A stretch of DNA of 64,000 bases from Rhizobium esperanzae (lineage in GTDB: Bacteria; Pseudomonadota; Alphaproteobacteria; Rhizobiales; Rhizobiaceae), in contig NZ_MXPU01000010.1 of assembly GCF_002204185.1 (NCBI RefSeq), positions 164,579-228,578 of the forward strand. Direction: 5' to 3'. A model generated the notes under the pieces. That model did no database searches and had not been told where the DNA came from. It saw only the letters and a program-made list of their open reading frames with translations. Shown here piece by piece: positions 16,350 to 25,348 of this stretch. Every line of letters begins with the position of its first letter. Position 1 is the stretch's first letter. The translations under genes and the position numbers were made by a program.

Positions 16350-17146
16350 GCACGAAACACACCATTCCCTCCGACGAGGACCTCACAGCCTTCATCGACG
16401 GCGAGCTGACCTCGGAAGAGACGGCCCGCATCGAGGCCATCGTCAAGGAAAACGAGAGCGTCGCCGAACGGCTGGAATTCCTGGCGCGCGCCAGTCTGCC
16501 GTTCGAGCAGGCTTTCGCTCCGCTCCTCTCCGAAGCCCCGCGGGAAAAACTGGAGGCGATGCTCGCTGCCATTCCTGCGCGCGAGGGCACAAGATCCGCC
16601 TCTGCGCCCGCCGCCACCCGCCGCCGCTTGCTCGGCGCGCTCGCCGCCTCGCTTGTGGCCGGCATCGCCATCGACCGCGCCGTCATCGTCATCGGCAAAG
16701 GTTTTTTGGCAAAGGACGAAAACAGCGAATGGCGCGCCGTGGTCGCCGACTATATCTCGCTCTATACCGCCGAAACGCTCGCCGGCCCCGTTCCCGGCAG
16801 GCAGGATCAGGCCGCCCAGCTCGCCAGTCTTGACGAGAAGCTCGGCCTGTCGCTCTCCCCGGAAGCCGTTTCGCTCCCGGGAGTCGATTTCAAACGCGCC
16901 CTGCTACTGCAATATGACGGTAGGGCGCTCGCCCAGATCGCCTATCTCGATCCCGAGACCGGCCCGATGGCACTCTGCATCGTGAAATCCGACGCGGGGC
17001 CGAAGGCGCCGGACCTTGAAAACCGCAAGGGAATGAATGTCGTCTACTGGTCGAATGCGACGCATGCGTTCATGCTGATCGGGCATGCTGCGGCGGACAG
17101 GATGACGGCGATTGCGGATGGGGTGCGGGGGAGGGTGGCGGTGTGA
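16346..17146 (+). CDS. Transmembrane anti-sigma factor
   Basis: A 266-residue protein with an N-terminal anti-sigma domain (residues about 8-70, DEDLTAFIDGELTSEE typical of the family). A single membrane helix lies around residues 92-116 after RRR, and a periplasmic C-terminal domain of about 145 residues follows. The zinc-binding HxxxCxxC motif of ZAS proteins is absent. It should hold the co-transcribed ECF sigma factor at the membrane and release it on an envelope signal. The gene start overlaps the sigma factor stop. Confidence 0.85.
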   Translation: MSTKHTIPSDEDLTAFIDGELTSEETARIEAIVKENESVAERLEFLARASLPFEQAFAPLLSEAPREKLEAMLAAIPAREGTRSASAPAATRRRLLGALAASLVAGIAIDRAVIVIGKGFLAKDENSEWRAVVADYISLYTAETLAGPVPGRQDQAAQLASLDEKLGLSLSPEAVSLPGVDFKRALLLQYDGRALAQIAYLDPETGPMALCIVKSDAGPKAPDLENRKGMNVVYWSNATHAFMLIGHAAADRMTAIADGVRGRVAV

Positions 17147-17174
17147 CCGGCCGTTGGCGGCGGCTTTGAGCTGA

Positions 17175-17972
17175 TCAGCCCTGCGATCGATTGCGCCTCA
17201 GGAACTGGCCTAGCCGGTTCACGATCTTAAAGGCCCAGAACATCGATATTGAGACCTTGAGGCCGTGGTCGGCAAGGGCGCGCAGCACCTCCTTGTTCTG
17301 ACGCGATATATTTTGAACGTTCTTGTTCGTGGCGCCCCCTAAGCGCATTCTGACCAAGACTTGCGGGATATAGACTGTTCTGATCCGCGCGACTTCCAAG
17401 AATCGCATCATCAGCTCGACGTCGGCTGCAAGCCGATAACGCAGATCAAACCGCCCGAACCGTTCATAGATGGTGCGCCGAACATAGAATGTTGGATGCG
17501 GCGGGCACCACCCGCGCGCGAAGAAACCGGGTTTGAACGCACGGGATTTCCAGTAACGGACCTTGCGATCGATGTGCCGGTTGGAAACATAGACGAGATC
17601 ACCATAGCAGCAGTCATATGCTTCATCATCCAGCGCGGCCGCCACGGTTCCGAGGGAGTCATTGCTCTCGAAAGTGTCGTCCGCATTCAAGAAGCCGATG
17701 ATGTCGCCGCTCGCAAGACCAATCCCCTTGTTCATGGCCTCATAGATACCTCCGTCCACCTCGGAAAGCACACTGCGGTTCTCCGCCGGCGCCGAAGCGA
17801 TAATGGCGAGCGTCGAATCTTGTGAGCCGCCATCAATGATGATGTGTTCGAAATTGCGGTAGGTTTGAGCGTCGATGGACCGCAAGGTATCAGCAATTGT
17901 CTGCTCGACATTCCAGCAAACGGTGATGAGGCTTATCCGGGGGGAGCTTGGATTGGCAGTATCTGCAGCCAT
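17175..17972 (-). CDS. Family 2 glycosyltransferase
   Basis: A 265-residue GT-A fold glycosyltransferase. ISLITVCWNVEQTIADTLRS at the N-terminus, IIDGGSQDST (45-54), EVDGGIYEAMNKGI (71-84) and FLNADDTF (94-101, the metal-binding acidic motif) match WcaA/GT2 enzymes of polysaccharide synthesis. No membrane helix is visible, so it is likely peripheral. It is transcribed away from rmlA and marks the left edge of the surface-polysaccharide region. Donor and acceptor are unknown. Confidence 0.88.
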   Translation of the reverse strand: MAADTANPSSPRISLITVCWNVEQTIADTLRSIDAQTYRNFEHIIIDGGSQDSTLAIIASAPAENRSVLSEVDGGIYEAMNKGIGLASGDIIGFLNADDTFESNDSLGTVAAALDDEAYDCCYGDLVYVSNRHIDRKVRYWKSRAFKPGFFARGWCPPHPTFYVRRTIYERFGRFDLRYRLAADVELMMRFLEVARIRTVYIPQVLVRMRLGGATNKNVQNISRQNKEVLRALADHGLKVSISMFWAFKIVNRLGQFLRRNRSQG

Positions 17973-18218
17973 CTAACGGTATCTTGCTCACATTTCAAAA
18001 GGCGATAGCACCAACCCGTATCAGACGGAAAGGCACTACCGCAATCGAGTACCGCAAGTTATCCTCGATCAACGCCTGATTGGTGAGCGGCGGCGGCTGC
18101 TCCTCTTGCTAAGTGCATTGCATGCGGCCCCATCTATCTGTAGTGAGCACTGTCGAATAGCGATATCACCACGATAAGCTCGTGAGTGCGCGTGGATTTA
18201 CCGGTTGCAGGAGGTCTC

Positions 18219-19130
18219 TTGTCTTCGAATAAAAAACTGCGCAAGGGCATCTTGCTCGCCGGTGGCTCGGGCACCCGACTTCATCCGGCGACTCTCGCCA
18301 TTTCGAAGCAACTTCTTCCGGTTTTCGACAAGCCGATGATCTACTATCCCCTGTCAACGCTGATGCTTGCAGGCATCCGGGATATCCTGATTATCTCCAC
18401 GCCACAGGACACCCCACGTTTTGAACAGCTGCTGGGTGACGGCGCCCAATGGGGACTAAACCTCCAATATGCCGTGCAGGCCGCACCGGACGGAATTCCC
18501 CAGGCATTCTCGATCGGGAGGGAATTCATCGCGCGGGAGGCAACCGCTCTCGTACTGGGAGACAATATCTTCTACGGCAATCTCCTGACTCATGATTTAT
18601 CCGGGGCTTCCGCGAGATCGGACGAAGCGACGATCTTCGCGTACAAAGTCCACGATCCCGAACGGTATGGGGTGGTGGAGTTTGACGGTGAGGGCAAAGT
18701 CCTCAGTCTGGAGGAAAAGCCGTCCAGGCCCCGCTCTTCTTACGCTGTGACGGGCTTATATTTCTACGACAATGACGTGGTTGACATTGCAGCCGGTTTG
18801 AAACCCTCGCCGCGCGGTGAAACCGAAATTACCGATATCAATCGGCATTATCTGTCGGCCGGCAGGCTGAATGTTGCCGTCTTGGGCAGAGGACATGCCT
18901 GGCTTGATACGGGCACGCACGATTCACTCCTTGAAGCCAGTCAGTTCATTGCCACCATCGAGCGGCGCCAGGGGCTGAAGATTGCCTGCCCCGAAGAAAT
19001 CGCCTTTCATTTGGGATACATAGATGCCGAGCAGTTGCTAAGACTTGCGGCTCCACTTGAAAAGAGCTCTTACGGTCGATACCTCATCAGCCTGGTGCGG
19101 GAACCAGCTCCGCATTTCCCGCCCGGCTGA
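18219..19130 (+). CDS. rmlA: Glucose-1-phosphate thymidylyltransferase
   Basis: RmlA, which makes dTDP-glucose from dTTP and glucose-1-phosphate. It shows the nucleotide-binding motif [20 protein letters not shown], with [22 protein letters not shown] and the EEKPSRP segment, all diagnostic. I chose the TTG at 18219 because AGGAGG lies four bases upstream and the resulting N-terminus ([16 protein letters not shown]) fits the family; a GTG at 18186 would add 11 residues. It opens the surface-sugar operon and feeds the 3-amino-3,6-dideoxyhexose branch encoded by the next two genes and by rmlB at 36684-37739. Confidence 0.93.
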   Translation: MSSNKKLRKGILLAGGSGTRLHPATLAISKQLLPVFDKPMIYYPLSTLMLAGIRDILIISTPQDTPRFEQLLGDGAQWGLNLQYAVQAAPDGIPQAFSIGREFIAREATALVLGDNIFYGNLLTHDLSGASARSDEATIFAYKVHDPERYGVVEFDGEGKVLSLEEKPSRPRSSYAVTGLYFYDNDVVDIAAGLKPSPRGETEITDINRHYLSAGRLNVAVLGRGHAWLDTGTHDSLLEASQFIATIERRQGLKIACPEEIAFHLGYIDAEQLLRLAAPLEKSSYGRYLISLVREPAPHFPPG

Positions 19131-19152
19131 CCCGCAAAACTGGAAACCAATC

Positions 19153-19527
19153 TTGTCTGCTTTTACTCTGCTTACGTTAAAGACGATGTCCGACGCACGA
19201 GGCGCGTTGACCGTCATGGACGGAATACTGCCATTTCCGGTCGTCCGGAGCTTCTGGATCTATGGTGCCGACGGACATAAACGCGGCGGCCATCGTCATC
19301 ACAAGACTCGGCAGGCATTGGTGGCGATTTCGGGAAGCGTGATGGTTTTGATGGACGATGGAAAAGCCAGGGAAGAGATCACCTTGTCGTCACCGGACCA
19401 GTGCCTGCTGGTGGAGCCAAGGGACTGGCATGAAATGACCTTCGGTCCCGGTTCTATCCTGCTGGTTTTTGCCTCTCACGGGTACGATAAGGACGACTAC
19501 ATCGACACTCCCTACGAACGGCTCTGA
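19153..19527 (+). CDS. FdtA/QdtA-type dTDP-4-oxo-6-deoxyglucose 3,4-oxoisomerase (cupin)
   Basis: A small cupin (about 124 residues from a TTG at 19153, or 113 from the ATG at 19186). Motifs SDARGALTVMDG, RGGHRHHKTRQALVAISG, LSSPDQCLLVEPRDWHEM and DYIDTPY match FdtA/QdtA/TylM3-type sugar 3,4-ketoisomerases. The TTG start is favoured because it gives the usual dozen residues ahead of the conserved DARG. It moves the keto group of dTDP-4-oxo-6-deoxyglucose from C4 to C3 for the transaminase encoded immediately downstream. The galacto (Fdt) and gluco (Qdt) outcomes cannot be told apart here. Confidence 0.85.
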   Translation: MSAFTLLTLKTMSDARGALTVMDGILPFPVVRSFWIYGADGHKRGGHRHHKTRQALVAISGSVMVLMDDGKAREEITLSSPDQCLLVEPRDWHEMTFGPGSILLVFASHGYDKDDYIDTPYERL

Positions 19528-19528
19528 G

Positions 19529-20635
19529 ATGATTGAGTATGAAAGTCTTGCGCAAGCCAACCGCGCGCTGATGGAAGAGTTGGAGGCGGTTGCATCCCGT
19601 GTCATTCGTTCCGGATGGTACATACTTGGCAATGAGGTCTCCTCATTCGAAGCCGAATTCGCCGCCTTCGCGGAAAGCAAACATTGCATCAGCGTGGCCA
19701 ATGGCCTGGATGCATTGATCCTGTCGATCGAAGCGCTCGAGCTGCCGAAAGGCAGCGAGATCATGGTTGCCTCCAACACCTATATAGCCACTATTCTGGC
19801 AATTCTTCGCGCGGGCCACAAACCCGTTCTGTTGGAGCCCGAGCGCGAAACCTTCAATATCGATCCGGAGCGCCTTCCGGCGGCGCTCACACGCAAGACG
19901 CAGGCAATCTGCGTGACGCATCTTTTCGGCAAAGCCTGTCGGATGACCGAGATCGCCGCGTTTGCAAGCGAGCACGGTCTCATGGTGATCGAGGATTGCG
20001 CGCAGTCGCACGGCGCGCGCTATGACGGCAAGCTGACCGGCACCTTTGGAATTGCCGGCTGTTTCAGCTTCTATCCGACCAAGAATCTTGGAGCTCTCGG
20101 AGATGCGGGCGCGATCGTCACCGATGATGACGAATTTGCAGATCGTTTGCGACACATGCGCAACTACGGCTCGAAGAAAAAATATGAGAACGTCTATATC
20201 GGTGTAAATTCCAGGCTTGATGAGATGCAAGCGGCATTCCTGCGGGTCAAGCTGCGTCACCTCGATGAGGTGACTGAACATAAGCGGGCACTGGCCGATA
20301 TCTATTTTGCCAATCTGCCTGAATGGCTGGCGCAGCCGCTTCGTCGACCTGCCGAGTATGATGTGTTCCATATCTTCGGGATACGGCACCCGGCCCGCGA
20401 CGAGTTGCGCCAGTGGCTGCTCGATAACGGGGTCAAGACCGAGGTGCATTATCCGATACCGCCGCATCGGCAGAAGGCCATGCAAGGCATTCTTTCCGGC
20501 GATTATCCCATTGCCGATGAACTGCATGCCACCGAGCTGAGCCTGCCTATTTCGGCCGGGCATAGAAAGGATGAGATCGAGCGCGTCTGCAGCCTTCTTG
20601 CGGCGCTCCCGGAAAAGCTGAAGTTGGCGGCATGA
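19529..20635 (+). CDS. DegT/DnrJ/EryC1 aminotransferase, FdtB/QdtB-like (C3)
   Basis: A 368-residue PLP-dependent sugar aminotransferase. Lys185 in YPTKNLGALGDAGA is the PLP Schiff-base residue, and NYGSKKKYENVYIGVNSRLD followed by EMQAAFL is the pattern of 3-keto-sugar transaminases (FdtB, QdtB, TylB, DesV). It probably yields dTDP-3-amino-3,6-dideoxyhexose from the FdtA product using glutamate. The ATG at 19529 follows the FdtA stop by one base. wzm overlaps its end. No dedicated N-acetyltransferase follows, so the amine may stay free, be methylated, or be acylated by the hexapeptide domain at 32263-33750. Confidence 0.88.
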   Translation: MIEYESLAQANRALMEELEAVASRVIRSGWYILGNEVSSFEAEFAAFAESKHCISVANGLDALILSIEALELPKGSEIMVASNTYIATILAILRAGHKPVLLEPERETFNIDPERLPAALTRKTQAICVTHLFGKACRMTEIAAFASEHGLMVIEDCAQSHGARYDGKLTGTFGIAGCFSFYPTKNLGALGDAGAIVTDDDEFADRLRHMRNYGSKKKYENVYIGVNSRLDEMQAAFLRVKLRHLDEVTEHKRALADIYFANLPEWLAQPLRRPAEYDVFHIFGIRHPARDELRQWLLDNGVKTEVHYPIPPHRQKAMQGILSGDYPIADELHATELSLPISAGHRKDEIERVCSLLAALPEKLKLAA

Positions 20636-21507
20636 CAGAGCACTTGAAGGGATCGACCTCCGCGCCCGAGGAGGTTTGGGACATCGTGATCAAGCCTTCG
20701 AAGGGCAATACACCGGATCTTGCGCTTGTCTGGCGATATCGCGACCTCATCTGGATGTTCTTCAAGCGGGATTTCACGACATTCTACAAGCAGACTGTTT
20801 TGGGGCCGGCCTGGTATATCATTCAACCATCGCTGACGGCGTTGACCTATTATGTCGTGTTCGGAAAAATAGCCAATCTTTCCACGGATGGCCTTCCGCC
20901 CTTCCTGTTCTACATGTCGGGCACGATCATCTGGAGCTATTTTTCCGTCTGCTTGGCCAATAACTCCGACGTCTTCTCGAAGAATTCCAATCTGTTTGGA
21001 AAGGTTTACTTTCCGAGACTAGTGGTGCCGGTATCCGTTGCAATGAGCGGCCTTGTCGCCTTTGCGATCCAGTTCCTGCTCTTGCTGACGGTTTCCATCG
21101 GGTTGAAAATTGCCAACCCCGATTTGGTCCTGAGCTATTGGTTCCTGCTTCTGACGCCATTGGTGCTGCTCTATATCGCAGTGCTGGGCATCGGTGCCGG
21201 GCTTGTCGTTTCGGCGCTAACGGTCCGTTTCCGCGATCTCGTCTACGCCGTCGGGTTCATGACGCAGTTGTGGATGTATGCTACGCCGATCGTGTACCCT
21301 TTCAGCCAGATTCCGGAACGGTATCATTGGTTTTACTATATCAATCCAATGACGACCCCCGTTCAAACCTTCCGCTGGGCGCTGTTTGATGCCCCCGCCT
21401 TGCCCGTCGGTCTCTGTCTTGCCAATCTCGCGGTGACTGTCGCAATCACCCTATGCGGGCTGGCGCTTTTTTCACGGGCGGAAGCCAACGCGATGGACAC
21501 CGTCTGA
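20632..21507 (+). CDS. wzm: O-antigen/polysaccharide ABC exporter permease
   Basis: A 291-residue ABC-2-type permease of the Wzm/KpsM family with six predicted membrane helices. The N-terminal amphipathic segment WRYRDLIWMFFKRDFTTFYK precedes LGPAWYIIQPSLTALTYYVV. It exports lipid-linked polysaccharide across the inner membrane with Wzt. It overlaps the preceding aminotransferase (ATGA) and the following wzt gene (TGATG), so it lies inside one operon. Its presence means the O-chain or polysaccharide is finished in the cytoplasm rather than by Wzx/Wzy. Confidence 0.92.
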   Translation: MTEHLKGSTSAPEEVWDIVIKPSKGNTPDLALVWRYRDLIWMFFKRDFTTFYKQTVLGPAWYIIQPSLTALTYYVVFGKIANLSTDGLPPFLFYMSGTIIWSYFSVCLANNSDVFSKNSNLFGKVYFPRLVVPVSVAMSGLVAFAIQFLLLLTVSIGLKIANPDLVLSYWFLLLTPLVLLYIAVLGIGAGLVVSALTVRFRDLVYAVGFMTQLWMYATPIVYPFSQIPERYHWFYYINPMTTPVQTFRWALFDAPALPVGLCLANLAVTVAITLCGLALFSRAEANAMDTV

Positions 21508-22826
21508 TGAACGATATCGTTATTCGAGCGGAGCACGTCAGCAAGCTCTATCGTCTCGGCGTGATCAATCACGGCACCCTTTATCGCGACCTTCAGAGCT
21601 GGTGGGCGAAGTGGCGCAATCTTCCGGATCCGAATGTTTCTGTGTCAGATTACGCGTCCGAGCGCGGCAAGCAATCCCGACTCAAAGGAGATCTCTTCCA
21701 TGCGTTGGATGATGTCTCCTTCGAAGTTGGGCACGGCGAGATCGTTGGGATTATCGGCAGGAACGGGGCCGGAAAATCCACGCTGCTGAAGGTGATGTCG
21801 CGGATCACCATGCCCAATTCGGGTTTCATAGGAATAAGGGGCAGAATTGCCAGCCTGCTTGAGGTCGGCACCGGATTTCATCCGGAACTCACTGGCCGGG
21901 AGAACGTCTATCTCAACGGCGCCATCCTCGGCATGAGCCGTGCCGAGGTCAGGTCGAAATTCGATGAAATCGTCGAGTTTGCCGAGATTGGCGAATTCAT
22001 CGATACGCCGGTGAAGCGGTATTCCTCCGGCATGTATGTGCGTCTGGCCTTCTCCGTCGCGGCCCATCTCGAACCGGAGATCCTCTTGGTCGATGAGGTG
22101 CTGGCCGTCGGCGACGTCAACTTCCAGAACAAATGCATGGGGCGGATGCAGGAAGTGACGAAGACCGGCCGAACGATCATCTTCGTCAGCCACAACATGA
22201 CGGCGATCAGCAGCATCTGCCCGAAATCGATTTTGATGGCTGACGGCAAGGTCGCTGCAATGGGCGATACGGCAGATGTGATAAAGGCCTATCTCGATCG
22301 CCCTGAGTTCGGCGGCACGGCAAGTTACTCGGTCAATCCCGAGGATATCGACGGAAAGGCCGTCATATGTCGCGTTGCAGTATTGAACGAGAAGGACGAG
22401 ATTTCCGAAACCGTGGAACTGTCGAAGGGTTTCTCCATCGAGGTCGAATACGAGTTGAGGGAACCTCTTTCCGGCCTCTCGGTCGGGATGCAGATCAAGA
22501 TGGAGGACGGCTACACCACGCTCGTCAGCCTCTCCGATCCCGAGCTCGACGTCAGCCGCCTGGACGCCCGGCCTGCCGGTTACTATCGAGCCCGCGTGAA
22601 ATTTCCCGGATATCTCCTCAACACCGGCACTTTTTACGTGCGATTGGGCATATCGAGTCGATTCTCGATATATTCCGTCGCCGAGGGTATTCGGTTTGAC
22701 GTGGAGGATAATGTCGGAATTATCCAGATGCTCGGTCAACAGCGGAAGCCGTCGATTTCGGCGATACAGTTGCCTTGGGAGGTTGAGAAGGTCTTCCAGC
22801 GCGATTCTGAAGGTGTTTTGAAATGA
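21507..22826 (+). CDS. wzt: O-antigen/polysaccharide ABC exporter ATPase with carbohydrate-binding C-terminus
   Basis: A 439-residue Wzt. The nucleotide-binding domain carries Walker A GRNGAGKST (84-92), signature YSSGMYVRL (172-180) and Walker B EILLVDEVLAVGD (from 191). A C-terminal beta-sandwich (about 270-439) corresponds to Wzt-C domains that bind the capped non-reducing end of the O-polysaccharide before export. Such domains recognise a terminal modification such as a methyl group or Kdo; candidate capping methyltransferases are encoded downstream. It overlaps legB by four bases. Confidence 0.92.
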   Translation: MNDIVIRAEHVSKLYRLGVINHGTLYRDLQSWWAKWRNLPDPNVSVSDYASERGKQSRLKGDLFHALDDVSFEVGHGEIVGIIGRNGAGKSTLLKVMSRITMPNSGFIGIRGRIASLLEVGTGFHPELTGRENVYLNGAILGMSRAEVRSKFDEIVEFAEIGEFIDTPVKRYSSGMYVRLAFSVAAHLEPEILLVDEVLAVGDVNFQNKCMGRMQEVTKTGRTIIFVSHNMTAISSICPKSILMADGKVAAMGDTADVIKAYLDRPEFGGTASYSVNPEDIDGKAVICRVAVLNEKDEISETVELSKGFSIEVEYELREPLSGLSVGMQIKMEDGYTTLVSLSDPELDVSRLDARPAGYYRARVKFPGYLLNTGTFYVRLGISSRFSIYSVAEGIRFDVEDNVGIIQMLGQQRKPSISAIQLPWEVEKVFQRDSEGVLK

Positions 22827-23803
22827 AGAAGGCGCTTGTCACCGGAGCAGATGGGTTCATCGGCTCTCATCTTGTCGAGACGCTGGTGAGATCGGGTGTC
22901 GAAGTCCGCGCACTCTGCCAGTATAATTCGTTTTCCAGCTGGGGCTGGCTCGATCAGTCCGAATACCGCGGCAAGTTCGAGGTGATCCTCGGAGACGTCC
23001 GCGATCCCGCCCAGATGCGCTCCGTCGCCAAAGGTGTCGACACGATCTTTCACCTCGCCGCTCTGATCGCGATCCCCTATTCCTACCAGGCTCCCTCAAG
23101 CTACATCGATACCAATGTGCACGGGACCTTGAACGTTCTTCAAGGTGCGCTTGACGCCGGCGTCGGAAGAGTGATCCAGACCTCGACGAGTGAAGTCTAC
23201 GGCACGGCGCGTTTTGTGCCGATCAGCGAAAGCCATCCTCTACAGGCGCAGTCGCCCTATTCGGCATCCAAGATCGGTGCCGATGCCATCGCTTACAGCT
23301 ATCATTCGAGCTTCGATCTGCCGGTGACGATCGCACGGCCTTTCAACACCTATGGCCCGAGACAATCTGCCAGGGCAGTTATTCCGACAGTCATTTCCCA
23401 GCTTCTGAGCGGGCGGACGACGCTGAAGCTCGGCGCGCTTTCCCCGACACGGGATTTCAATTTCGTCCAGGACACCTGCGACGGCTTTCTGGCGCTCGCG
23501 GCTTGCGATGAGACCGTCGGCCGGACGGTCAATATCGGCTCCGGCAGCGAGATCTCGATCGGCGATACCGTTCGGCTGATCGCCGACATCATCGGTGTCA
23601 GCGTCGAGATCGAATGCGATGAACAGCGTTTGCGCCCGGCAAACAGCGAAGTGGAGCGTTTGTGCTGCGACAACAGCCTGATCAAGTCTCTCACGGGATT
23701 TTCGCCCAGCTATAGCTTGGAAGAAGGTCTGAAGGCGACTGTCGAATGGCTGCGTCAGCCGCAGAATCTGGCGAGATACAAGGCGGATATCTTCAATGTC
23801 TAG
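22823..23803 (+). CDS. LegB-like NAD-dependent nucleotide-sugar 4,6-dehydratase
   Basis: A 326-residue extended SDR. GADGFIGS (8-15) binds NAD, and TSTSEVYGTA and YSASK (146-150) form the active site. The segments CQYNSFSSWGWLD, AALIAIPYSYQAPSSYIDTN, GPRQSARAVIPTVI and LGALSPTRDFNFV are, from memory, the hallmarks of LegB, the dehydratase that starts legionaminic acid synthesis from a GDP- or UDP-N-acetylglucosamine. It therefore probably makes an NDP-2-acetamido-2,6-dideoxy-4-hexulose. It overlaps wzt upstream and the nucleotidyltransferase downstream. Confidence 0.86.
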   Translation: MKKALVTGADGFIGSHLVETLVRSGVEVRALCQYNSFSSWGWLDQSEYRGKFEVILGDVRDPAQMRSVAKGVDTIFHLAALIAIPYSYQAPSSYIDTNVHGTLNVLQGALDAGVGRVIQTSTSEVYGTARFVPISESHPLQAQSPYSASKIGADAIAYSYHSSFDLPVTIARPFNTYGPRQSARAVIPTVISQLLSGRTTLKLGALSPTRDFNFVQDTCDGFLALAACDETVGRTVNIGSGSEISIGDTVRLIADIIGVSVEIECDEQRLRPANSEVERLCCDNSLIKSLTGFSPSYSLEEGLKATVEWLRQPQNLARYKADIFNV

Positions 23804-24509
23804 ACGCGCGGTCATTCTGGCAGGCGGAATGGGAACGCGGCTGCGGCCTTACACCGTCGTGCTTCCAAAGCCGCTGATGCCGATCGGCGATTATCCTATT
23901 CTCGAGGTCATCATCCGTCAGCTGATAGCAGCTGGCTTCCAGCACATAACGCTTGCCGTCAACCACCAGGCCGAGTTGATCAAGGCGTTTTTCCAGGATG
24001 GCGACAAATGGGGCGTGCGCATCGATTATTCGCTCGAGGACGAACCGCTCGGCACCATGGGACCGCTGCGGCTGATCAAGGATCTGCCGGAGAATTTCCT
24101 TGTCATGAACGGGGACATTCTGACGGATCTGAACTATGCCGATTTTCATGACGCGCATGTCCGCGACGGGAATATATTCACGATTTCGTCCAAGACGCGC
24201 CAGCACCGCATCGATTACGGCGTGCTCGACACCGGCGAGAGCGGGCTGCTGACCGGCTTTCGAGAGAAGCCGACGGCCGAGTACAAGGTCAGCATGGGCG
24301 TCTATATGGTGTCGTCGGGAGCCGTCGAATACATACCTCAACGGGGCGCCTACGGCTTTGACCAATTGATGCTCGATCTTATGGCGGCCGGAAAGCCCGC
24401 CACTGTTCGAGATTTTGCGGGCTATTGGCTCGATATCGGACGTCCTGACGATTACGCCTTGGCGATCGAGCAGTTCGAATCCATGCAGTCCAGGTTCTTG
24501 AATGGTTGA
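23796..24509 (+). CDS. Sugar-phosphate nucleotidyltransferase
   Basis: A 237-residue NTP-transferase: VILAGGMGTRLRPYTVVLPK at the N-terminus, then MPIGDYPILEVIIRQL, FLVMNGDILTDLNYADF (metal-binding Asp) and FREKPTAEYKVSMGVYM. Closest by eye to mannose-1-phosphate guanylyltransferase-like enzymes, including the catalytic part of PtmE, which activates the amino sugar in the GDP-linked legionaminate route of Campylobacter. It sits between the LegB-like gene (8-bp overlap) and an SDR (8-bp overlap), so it probably supplies the LegB substrate. Nucleotide and sugar specificity are not determinable. Confidence 0.82.
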   Translation: MSRRAVILAGGMGTRLRPYTVVLPKPLMPIGDYPILEVIIRQLIAAGFQHITLAVNHQAELIKAFFQDGDKWGVRIDYSLEDEPLGTMGPLRLIKDLPENFLVMNGDILTDLNYADFHDAHVRDGNIFTISSKTRQHRIDYGVLDTGESGLLTGFREKPTAEYKVSMGVYMVSSGAVEYIPQRGAYGFDQLMLDLMAAGKPATVRDFAGYWLDIGRPDDYALAIEQFESMQSRFLNG

Positions 24510-25347
24510 TGCGGTCGTCACCGGAGCTGGCGGTTTTCTCGGGAAGCGTCTGGCCGAAAGGCTCGAGCGGGACGGCTTCAATGTGCTTGCACTTGACCGG
24601 ACGCATGGCGACATAAGCGAGGAGCGGATGTGGCAGGAGCTTCCCGCGGCCCATGCGCTGTTTCATCTGGCCGGCAGGACATTCGTTCCCGACAGTTGGA
24701 CGCAAGGCCCGAGCTTCATGGCCGCCAATGTTCTCGGCACCCAGCATGCTCTGAACTGGTGCAAGCGGCACAAGGCGAAGCTCGTCTTCGCCAGCGCCTA
24801 TGTGTACGGAGTGCCGGAGCGACTGCCGATCCAGGAAAGCGATCCGGTCAGGCCGAATAACCCTTATGCGCTGTCCAAGCATCTTGCCGAACAACTGTGT
24901 GAGTTCGCTGCCACACACGAGCAAATACCGGTCGTGGTCTTGCGGCTTTTCAACATATATGGGGCTGGGCAGCGCCCGGAGTTCCTGATACCGACGCTTC
25001 TGGACCGGATACGGGCGAAGCAGGACATTCAGGTCATGGACCTCAGCCCGCGGCGGGATTACGTCTTTGTTGACGATGTCCTGAGCGCCTTTGCCAAGGC
25101 CATAGACGTGCCGGAAGGTTACCACTGCATCAATATCGGCTCCGGCAAGTCGTATTCGGTGCAGGAAATAATCGATATCTTGCAAGAGGCCGCCGGCACT
25201 GCTCTACCTGTAGTGTCATCTTGCGCCGTTCGGCGGAATGAAATACCTGACGTGCGGGCCGATATTACACGGGCTCGCGCTGTTCTTGGATGGCGGCCGG
25301 AATGGGATCTGCCGGCCGGAATCCGCGAACTGATGAAGGAGTCGTAA
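24502..25347 (+). CDS. NAD-dependent epimerase/reductase (extended SDR)
   Basis: A 281-residue SDR with Rossmann motif GAGGFLG (8-14), HLAGRTFVP, SAYVYG and catalytic Y122-x3-K126 (YALSK). The C-terminal part (RRDYVFVDDVLSAFAKAI, INIGSGKSYSVQEII) is typical of nucleotide-sugar epimerases and 4-keto reductases. Position next to the LegB-like dehydratase suggests it acts on the 4-keto-6-deoxy intermediate, either epimerising or reducing it. If it reduces C4, the pathway would bypass the usual 4-amino step. Confidence 0.82.
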   Translation: MVDAVVTGAGGFLGKRLAERLERDGFNVLALDRTHGDISEERMWQELPAAHALFHLAGRTFVPDSWTQGPSFMAANVLGTQHALNWCKRHKAKLVFASAYVYGVPERLPIQESDPVRPNNPYALSKHLAEQLCEFAATHEQIPVVVLRLFNIYGAGQRPEFLIPTLLDRIRAKQDIQVMDLSPRRDYVFVDDVLSAFAKAIDVPEGYHCINIGSGKSYSVQEIIDILQEAAGTALPVVSSCAVRRNEIPDVRADITRARAVLGWRPEWDLPAGIRELMKES

Positions 25348-25348
25348 A

